Below, piece after piece: positions 59,745 to 64,000 of a stretch of 64,000 bases of DNA. The stretch is taken from contig NC_084943.1 in the NCBI RefSeq assembly GCF_958298935.1, positions 2,180,001-2,244,000 on the forward strand, written 5' to 3'. The number at the start of each line of letters is the position of its first letter. Position 1 is the stretch's first letter. The position numbers and the translations under genes are program-made. The stretch is from Phragmites australis. Lineage: Eukaryota; Streptophyta; Magnoliopsida; Poales; Poaceae. The notes beneath the pieces were generated by a model that was given only the letters and a program-made list of their open reading frames with translations, had not been told where the DNA came from and did no database searches.

Positions 59745-62190
59745 GTCTCACGCTCAGATGTGAACGCACGCTGCAGCACAAAGAGAGCACACGCATCTAT
59801 ACTAGTGGAGTGGAAGATTGTAAACTATAATTAAAGAGCTGGCCCTGATTAGTCTATATAGCCCGCACTATATATGCACTAGATAAGTCTGGTCGCCACC
59901 TGAAAGTGTACGTGTTTACCTTTGATCAAAGGAAGCTTTATGTATATATGTAACTACACTTGCACTCTCGTCTCAACAATCGAGCAACCTCCTATATATA
60001 TATATATGCTAGTTCAGTACACGATATCAAAACGTAACTAATTACTCTATGACCACTATTTGCTCTCGATCGATCGGAAACAAAAGTTACTCTGAAAGAA
60101 TTATAACTGAACTAAACCAAGCATGGGCAAGAAAACAAACAGCAAAGTTGCAAGAAAAAGGCAGAGCAATCGGAAGAGTGCTGAACTGAATCTGCAAGGA
60201 AATTAATTAAGTACAAGAGTGCAGTACTGCTCAGCCTCGTTACAGAAAGTATATAACGTTGTATATGCAGTGCGTGTGGAAAACAAGTGCCTCTACCTAC
60301 CTAGTAGTGCAAAATATATAGAGACAAACGAAGACAAAAGAAAGGTGGAAAAGGGTGAAATGTGCAGATCTATCGAGGATTCTGCGGGAGTTTTTTAATC
60401 AGGTCGGAGTTGCACGGTAATTATACCCGGTCGCTCTCTCTTTCTTCACTTACGTTGGCACGATGACGAGCTTGGTGTGACGTTGGCATATATGATCTCG
60501 ATAGAGATTTTTCTTAATTTCTAGCAAGAGGAAGTGAGACATGCAGCATGTGTAGGAACTGAGAGTCTGAGACGTTGTTCATGCATATTCCTTCACATCA
60601 CATCACATCAGGGAGGAACATAGATCGATTCATGGATTCACTCTAATTCAATTTAGTTAGCTATATATCTAGACAATTTAAATAGATTCATGGATACCGA
60701 TGAATCGATCTATGCCCATCTCTCTACATCACATGCCGGTAACACACAAGTTCAGTGCCCGTGATTTGTTAATTTACCAGTTCAACCAGTGGATATATAT
60801 ATATATCTATTACAGAAAATGGATAAAAGGGGGAAAATGGACTCCTCCTTTATTCACCTGCTGAGCTGGAATTGTGAGGGTGTCAAGGGACAGGAGAGGT
60901 GACTCTGTGCAGCTCTTGAAGGTTGTGGTTAATTATAGGCCCAAATGTGATTGGATCGACACCAAACTCTGTGACCTCATATTGGTATACAAAAGAACCG
61001 GATTTAATTTGTCAGAGGTCAGTAGTCTTGGTAGATGATTAGTTTCAGGTGTCAAACATTGCTGGATTGAGCAGAAATTTCGCATCTTGTCGAGGACCTA
61101 CTGAGCTACTTTCTTGTCAAGTTTCATGCAATTCAGGTAAGTACTTTGAAGGCTATGAACTGAGAATCGGAGTAACAGAAACAACAGCTCTATATTTTAG
61201 CAGGGTTTAACTACCTTTTGTTAGCTCTTGCTAACAATGGTGAGAGTTACTGTTGATGCCGAATTACAACACAATGGTGGTGCTGTTGCTGCATACTTGC
61301 TGCATGACGTACCTTTGCAAGTTCTAAAGAAGACTTCGTACAATCATTATTGTCTACCTTGAGAAGAACTTTTAACGCATATCGATGTACCCATCATGCA
61401 AAGTTGTTGATTATTTCGCTTCATACTTGTTTGTAACAATCCTCAATGTTCATCGCTGGGTGACAGATTAGTTGGCCACGTTGTCTATCAAATAACTCAT
61501 AAAGCTCCTAGCCACATTTTGTCATAACAGATGACTCTCACCCCGTCAAGGCCCAGCGGAGCCCTAGGCCCATGAATTAAGAAGAGGAGATCGAAGGACG
61601 GCCTAACTTCAAGTCCCAGGAGAATTGGATGATGAGAGGACAGGCCGGGCCCAACCTGGTGGGAGAGTGAGTTGCGTTTGGAAACTCGAGGGAATTAGTC
61701 TCTGTTTATTTCAGTTTAGGATTATAATAAGTAATTTATAAATAATATATTATAATAATTTGGATTGTAATAAGTTGTAGAGAAATAAACTGTGAGCTGT
61801 TTGACGATCTAGATTATTAAAGTTTAGATTGTAATCATTTGTCTCTTTTGGACACATTCCGAAAGGAAGAAAATTGACATATAAATTGCCCGTCCTGTTG
61901 GAGAGGACAAGGTTGAGGAGAAATACTGACACGTGACAGAATGAGCTCCTGGCAATAATTAAGTAATGTAGCAAACTAAATAAAGTACGCAGCAGCAAGT
62001 TGGTATTATTCGATGGATCGCACGAACTAATCTCTCTCTAGATATCAGGTGCCGCTCTGATTATTTGAGAAATTAAATTAAAATATATCTTAATTTATAT
62101 ATGATGAGCGGTTAATAATATTATTGATTTGATTTAATGATTCGTGGAATTGTATGAGCATATCTATATATTGTAATTATGATCATTACT
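59745..62190. repeat. Orphan WRKY upstream region, copy C
   Basis: 59745-61170 aligns with the distal part of copy A (30619-33356 without its CACTA), and 61925-62190 aligns with the proximal part (CACGTGACAGAATG, GCAAGTTGGTATTATTCGATG, GATCGCACG). It is in the same orientation and lacks both CACTA insertions of copy A, so it preserves the older arrangement. It is cut by a Copia LTR near 62195 before any coding sequence. No gene is seen within it. Confidence 0.78.
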
Positions 62191-62197
62191 GACTAAA

Positions 62198-64000
62198 GTT
62201 GCAGAGAAAATGAAGTTGACGTTTTTGTTTCTGAGTCAAAAAAATTTGCATTCACCGGATGATCCGACGTTAGAAAATTTATACATAAACATGTCGGATG
62301 GTTCGACGCTCAGGAAGATTTCACACCGGAGAGTTTTGACTCAGAAGAGAAAATCCATGTAAATGTCGGATGCCTCACTGGAGCATTTGTTCTAGAAAGG
62401 TTGCAAAATATCTTATCTGGCGGGTTGCACTCACCGGATGGTTTGGCGATGGAGGAGTGTACATCGGATGCTTCGCCGAAGGATTTTCTAGAAAGTTTTT
62501 AGTGGAGTTAGAATTACAAGCACCGGATGGTTCGGTGATTAGAGGGAAATACACGTCAGATCATCCGGTGTTCACGTTTTCTGTGTGATGTGTTTAAATA
62601 GAGATTTTGGTGATGGCTAATTGGACTTTGTACTTAACTATAGAGTTAGATATACGTGTTTGATTATCTCATGGTGTGTATTTGATGATGTAACTTAACA
62701 GTCGACAGCGGGATGATCGGGGCTAAGCGTCGTGCTTGGTGCCGGACGATCAAGGGGGTGGGGTAGAGTAAAGGGTGATCCTAGTTGTACACATGGAGAG
62801 CAAGCAAAGCATGGAAAGGTGAATGAAGACGACGTGTTGACAAAGTCGAGCGAAAGGGATGCCGGTGCAAATGACAAGGTGATCCGATGGATCGGGAACG
62901 GGAGAGACTTGCTGGCGGTTAAGATCGCAAGACAGAATATACGTGTCGATATCAGGTCGCTTGCTTAAGGTGTAATAAAGTGGTTGTGAGCTATGCTTTG
63001 AGAAGCGTGCAAGGCAGTTTCGCGGTTTGACCTCAAAACCATGGAAATGAGGAGTGCATGTAGCATCATCGCGAAGATTGCATCGAGACGAAGTTAAGCC
63101 TTGAAGGCGCCACAACCATCCGATTGACTAGGAAAAAGATGGACACAAATGTTCTCCGTGGTAGGTAGGAATGTATTAAAATAGAGGGGCATTTTGAGAA
63201 TAATATAGGAAACTTAAGGGTCACGGAATCTATGCTATAAATAGAGGAGAAGAGCTAGTTGCACCCTTTGAGCCATCTATTTGAGAGTTGTGTGTTTGGG
63301 TTTTAGGAGAGAGAGAGATGGGTGTTTAGCTTATGTATTAGATGAGAGCTTTTATATGCAAAAATACTTTGTAATTCACCAAAAATATGGTGTTTATCTG
63401 CAAGAAATGAAGTTTATGTTTCCTCTTGTGCTTATGTTCATATCCTTCTAGTTTTTCTTTATTGGCTCCCTTAATTTGTTGCAAGTTTCTCGGTTTTTGT
63501 TGTGATTTTTGTTTTGGCTTGAGAGCTGGAATTTTTCACCATGTTGAAGTGGTTCTTCTTTTTGCTAGAGATATCAAATTCACTTTCAGAATTGGTCTTG
63601 AATTCCCTAGCATCTAAATCATCAACTTGAAGAGTTTCTTCATCCGATGACTATCTCCTTAGATTTAAGTGTTTCTTTCTCAAATTGCAAGCTTTTGTGT
63701 GCGATGACTCATGGATTGGTTTTCAATGGAACCTAGTGTTCAATTCCATCTATGAGAGCCATGCTTTCTTAGAGGATCTTTTGGTGCAACGTGTTTCTCT
63801 TGAGTTTTTGCTTTCGCATGTTGTTTTGAAGCGTGTTGGGTGAAAGATTAGGAATATACCATCCAAGAAGTTAGTAAGGCGCCTATTCACCCTCCCTCTA
63901 GTCACCATTCTCGGTCATACAATTGTTATCAGAGTTGATTTGATTACTTGTTGACCTTAACCGGCTTTGTGATCTGTAGGCGACAATGGAAAGACATGTG
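62198..64000 (+). mobile_element. Copia element entering from the left LTR, runs off the window
   Basis: The LTR runs from about 62198 (start uncertain by ~20 bp) to 63921, ending ...GGTCATACA. The primer-binding site reads TGTTATCAGAG (63924), one change from the usual TGGTATCAGAG. A leader follows and gag begins ATGGAAAGACATGTG (MERHV) at 63986, continuing past the edge. A TATAAATAGAGGAG promoter motif lies near 63236. The LTR is of the same family as 45027-46325 but keeps its 5' part, with seven CACCGGATG-N-TTCGGCG-like motifs. Confidence 0.78.

Overview
This is a stretch of plant nuclear DNA, almost certainly from a grass (Poaceae). It has short split genes with canonical GT/AG introns, large amounts of CACTA, Mutator-like (MULE), hAT, Copia and LINE sequence, solo LTRs, and group III WRKY genes of the type that form clusters in cereals. 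Two complete genes are supported, both group III WRKY transcription factors on the + strand: WRKY-A (19278-22039, 222 aa) and WRKY-B (37115-38265, 314 aa). A WRKY zinc-finger terminal exon at 1941-2121 is a third, partial member. Everything else recognisable is transposon or gene debris.

Layout. 1-7.3 kb: a 1.28 kb CACTA element, the orphan WRKY exon, an antisense Aux/IAA gene fragment and unassigned sequence. 7325-14615: a complete MULE (MULE-1) with ~250 bp inverted repeats and an exact 9-bp target duplication; it holds the front half of a MURA-type transposase, a plant-mobile-domain (PMD) gene and a nested solo LTR. 19.2-22.0 kb: WRKY-A. 26590-30618: a hAT-type element split by a CACTA element that carries a captured kinesin-7 fragment, itself split by a solo LTR containing an 11-unit, 73-bp, G-box-bearing array. 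30.6-38.3 kb: the upstream region of WRKY-B, interrupted by two CACTA elements, then WRKY-B. 39.3-50.3 kb: a graveyard of Copia, LINE and unclassified GC-rich repeat sequence. 51036-59303: a second MULE of related type (MULE-2) with degraded MURA, PMD and GRF zinc-finger genes. 59.7-62.2 kb: another copy of the WRKY-B upstream region with no WRKY gene after it. From about 62.2 kb: a Copia element running off the right edge.

The most informative pattern is the history of the WRKY locus. The upstream region of WRKY-B occurs at least twice more in the window (50.43-50.83 and 59.75-62.19 kb) without coding sequence. The locus therefore looks like a tandem WRKY array expanded by duplication and then broken up by transposons. 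The second point is the two MULEs, which share a MURA-then-PMD gene order on the same strand; MULE-2 also has a GRF-type gene facing them. All transposon genes seen here carry stops or frameshifts, so no autonomous element is evident.

Limits: exons were read by eye from splice sites and reading frames, and element ends from terminal repeats and target duplications. No similarity search or expression data were available. No tRNA or rRNA gene and no CRISPR array was seen, and no convincing new defence or metabolic system.
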